Source: Mycobacterium colombiense
Lineage (GTDB): Bacteria; Actinomycetota; Actinomycetes; Mycobacteriales; Mycobacteriaceae
Direction: 5' to 3'
Assembly (NCBI RefSeq): GCF_001665835.1
Contig: NZ_LZSX01000022.1
Span: forward strand, 1 to 44,628
DNA: 44,628 nt
Shown: piece by piece, positions 43,801 through 44,628 of the stretch
How positions within the stretch are numbered: position 1 is the stretch's first letter
How the letters are laid out: every line of letters begins with the position of its first letter
Program-made: the position numbers and the translations under genes
Notes under the pieces: generated by a model
Seen by the model: only the letters and a program-made list of their open reading frames with translations
Told to the model about the DNA's origin: nothing
Databases searched by the model: none

Positions 43801-44628
43801 TCTTCCAGGATCTGCTGCAAGCGGCCCGCCAGGTCGGCGACGCCGAAGCTGGCGAACGGCTGGCCCGGGCCCGCGGTGCTGAGGTGCAGCTGGTCACCCG
43901 CGCCGAGAAAGAACAGTCCGAAGTGCCCGACCGGGCCGTGGTTCGTATACGACGCGGTGGCCGGCGAGCCGGCGAGGTCCAGGGTCAATCTCATCGGGAG
44001 AAAATTGATCCCGACCCGATTCGGCGCTTGCCGCAGCCCGTCGCCGTCCAGGGTGTGCACCGGGAAGCGCTGATGCTGCAACAGCTCGCGGATGCGCTTG
44101 TCGACGTGCTTGCAGAAATCGGCGACGGTCGATTGCGGCTCCGTCGCCAGGACCAGCGGCACCACGCCGGCAAGCATCGCGGGAAGCGTTTTCGACTCCG
44201 GACTCACCCGCCGGCTGACCGGGAAGTCGAGCGCCACCTCCGAGCCGCTACCGGACCAGCCGCGCACCAAAAGGGCGCACGCGGCGGTGGTGACCGAAAA
44301 GCGCCTGATGGCAAGCTTTTTCGACAGCTCCTTGATGCGGTTGGCAACCGAGGGGTCCAACTGGACGGACGCGGACGGCGAGTAATGGTCGCGCTCGCCG
44401 ACGGCCTCGGGCAGGCGGTCAACCGGTCCGCTCTCCGGCGGCAGGTGCTCGCTCCAATAGGCCTTGTCTTCGGCGTAGTCGTCGGAGGCTTCGTACCCCG
44501 ACTCCAAGTCCACCAAGTCCTGCACCGAACCGAAGTAGGCGTCCGGAATCGGCTTTCCGGCCACCATCGCGGAGTAAATGGTTGCAACCCGGCGGCAAAC
44601 CAGCGCCATGGCCAGACCGTCGATGGCG
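34803..44628 (-). CDS. mps1: GPL peptide synthetase Mps1 (5' end outside window): C-A-T-E-C-A-T-E-C
   Basis: At least 3274 codons, running off the right edge. The first visible residues, [13 protein letters not shown], are the end of the HHxxxDG motif of a starter-type condensation domain, which should attach the fatty acyl chain. Counting from the Met encoded at 44609: A1 ([11 protein letters not shown] near 455), T1 (LGGDS near 833), E1 ([10 protein letters not shown] near 1006), C2 ([11 protein letters not shown] near 1487), A2 (near 1945), T2 (near 2335), E2 (near 2508) and C3 ([11 protein letters not shown] near 2990). A1 pocket residues DFW-T-VA-A-VC plus Lys resemble the phenylalanine code of GrsA (DAWTIAAICK). 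A2 residues DFW-S-VG-M-VH plus Lys match the threonine code DFWNIGMVHK at eight of ten. With E domains in both modules the products are D-Phe and D-alloThr. Confidence 0.94.
37981..38056 (-). repeat. Near-identical inter-module repeat, copy in module 2
   Basis: This 76-bp part of the A2 C-terminal subdomain (YRIELGEI and upstream) differs at one base from 42481-42556 in A1. Similar identity recurs in A3 near 33480-33560 and in the epimerase HHxxxDG regions near 41530, 37030 and 32530, giving a period of about 4.5 kb. Confidence 0.8.
42481..42556 (-). repeat. Near-identical inter-module repeat, copy in module 1
   Basis: Partner of 37981-38056, at a distance of 4500 bp with one mismatch by eye. 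It lies in the A1 region coding for the A7/A8-type motifs ([11 protein letters not shown]). Confidence 0.8.

Overview
The window is high-GC actinobacterial DNA from a slow-growing Mycobacterium. Positions 509 to about 25050 follow the order of the M. tuberculosis Rv1551-to-Rv1531 segment, read in inverted orientation: plsB1, fadD11, dnaE1, Rv1546, Rv1544, Rv1543, glbN, an rluD-family gene, lspA, ansA, dinX, ileS, Rv1535 and Rv1533. The right 17.5 kb holds a four-module peptide synthetase pair (mps1/mps2) whose domain order and adenylation pockets fit the glycopeptidolipid (GPL) core D-Phe-D-alloThr-D-Ala-L-alaninol. Together these point to a GPL producer, most likely of the M. avium complex. 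The species call is an inference.

Left part (1-6740). The contig opens inside a Nextera adapter remnant, followed by the 3' end of a membrane protein gene. A minus-strand run merR, VOC protein, fadD11, plsB1 is tightly packed, with ATGA overlaps at two of its three junctions. It diverges from a two-gene plus-strand pair (Rv2061-like PPOX protein, metallo-beta-lactamase-fold hydrolase) across a 22-bp dyad that is a good candidate MerR operator. A 19-bp-arm hairpin separates the plus pair from dnaE1.

Core part (6739-22370). It holds the replicative polymerase dnaE1, a small SRPBCC protein, two SDR reductases (Rv1544/Rv1543-like), truncated haemoglobin glbN, a methyltransferase where M. tuberculosis has lprI, a pseudouridine synthase overlapping signal peptidase II, asparaginase, DinB-type polymerase IV, an unknown membrane protein and ileS. 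The ileS leader carries a T-box with an apparent ultra-short stem I and an AUC (Ile) specifier.

Regulatory RNA region (22300-23130). A small Rv1535-like gene lies behind a long leader. The leader contains an M-box (ykoK-type Mg2+) riboswitch, a compact hairpin, and a 26-codon upstream ORF with a strong Shine-Dalgarno sequence. A perfect 15-bp-arm hairpin separates this gene from the ileS T-box.

Right part (23277-44628). It contains a nitronate monooxygenase gene with a promoter placed for leaderless transcription, a CMD/AhpD-like protein, a VOC protein overlapping an AraC-type regulator, a decayed NRPS remnant, and then a strong terminator hairpin, mps2 and mps1 (all on the minus strand). 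mps1 ends with a condensation domain and mps2 begins with the matching adenylation domain, so the third module is divided between two polypeptides. mps1 runs off the right edge. I saw no tRNA, rRNA, CRISPR array, insertion sequence or phage gene.
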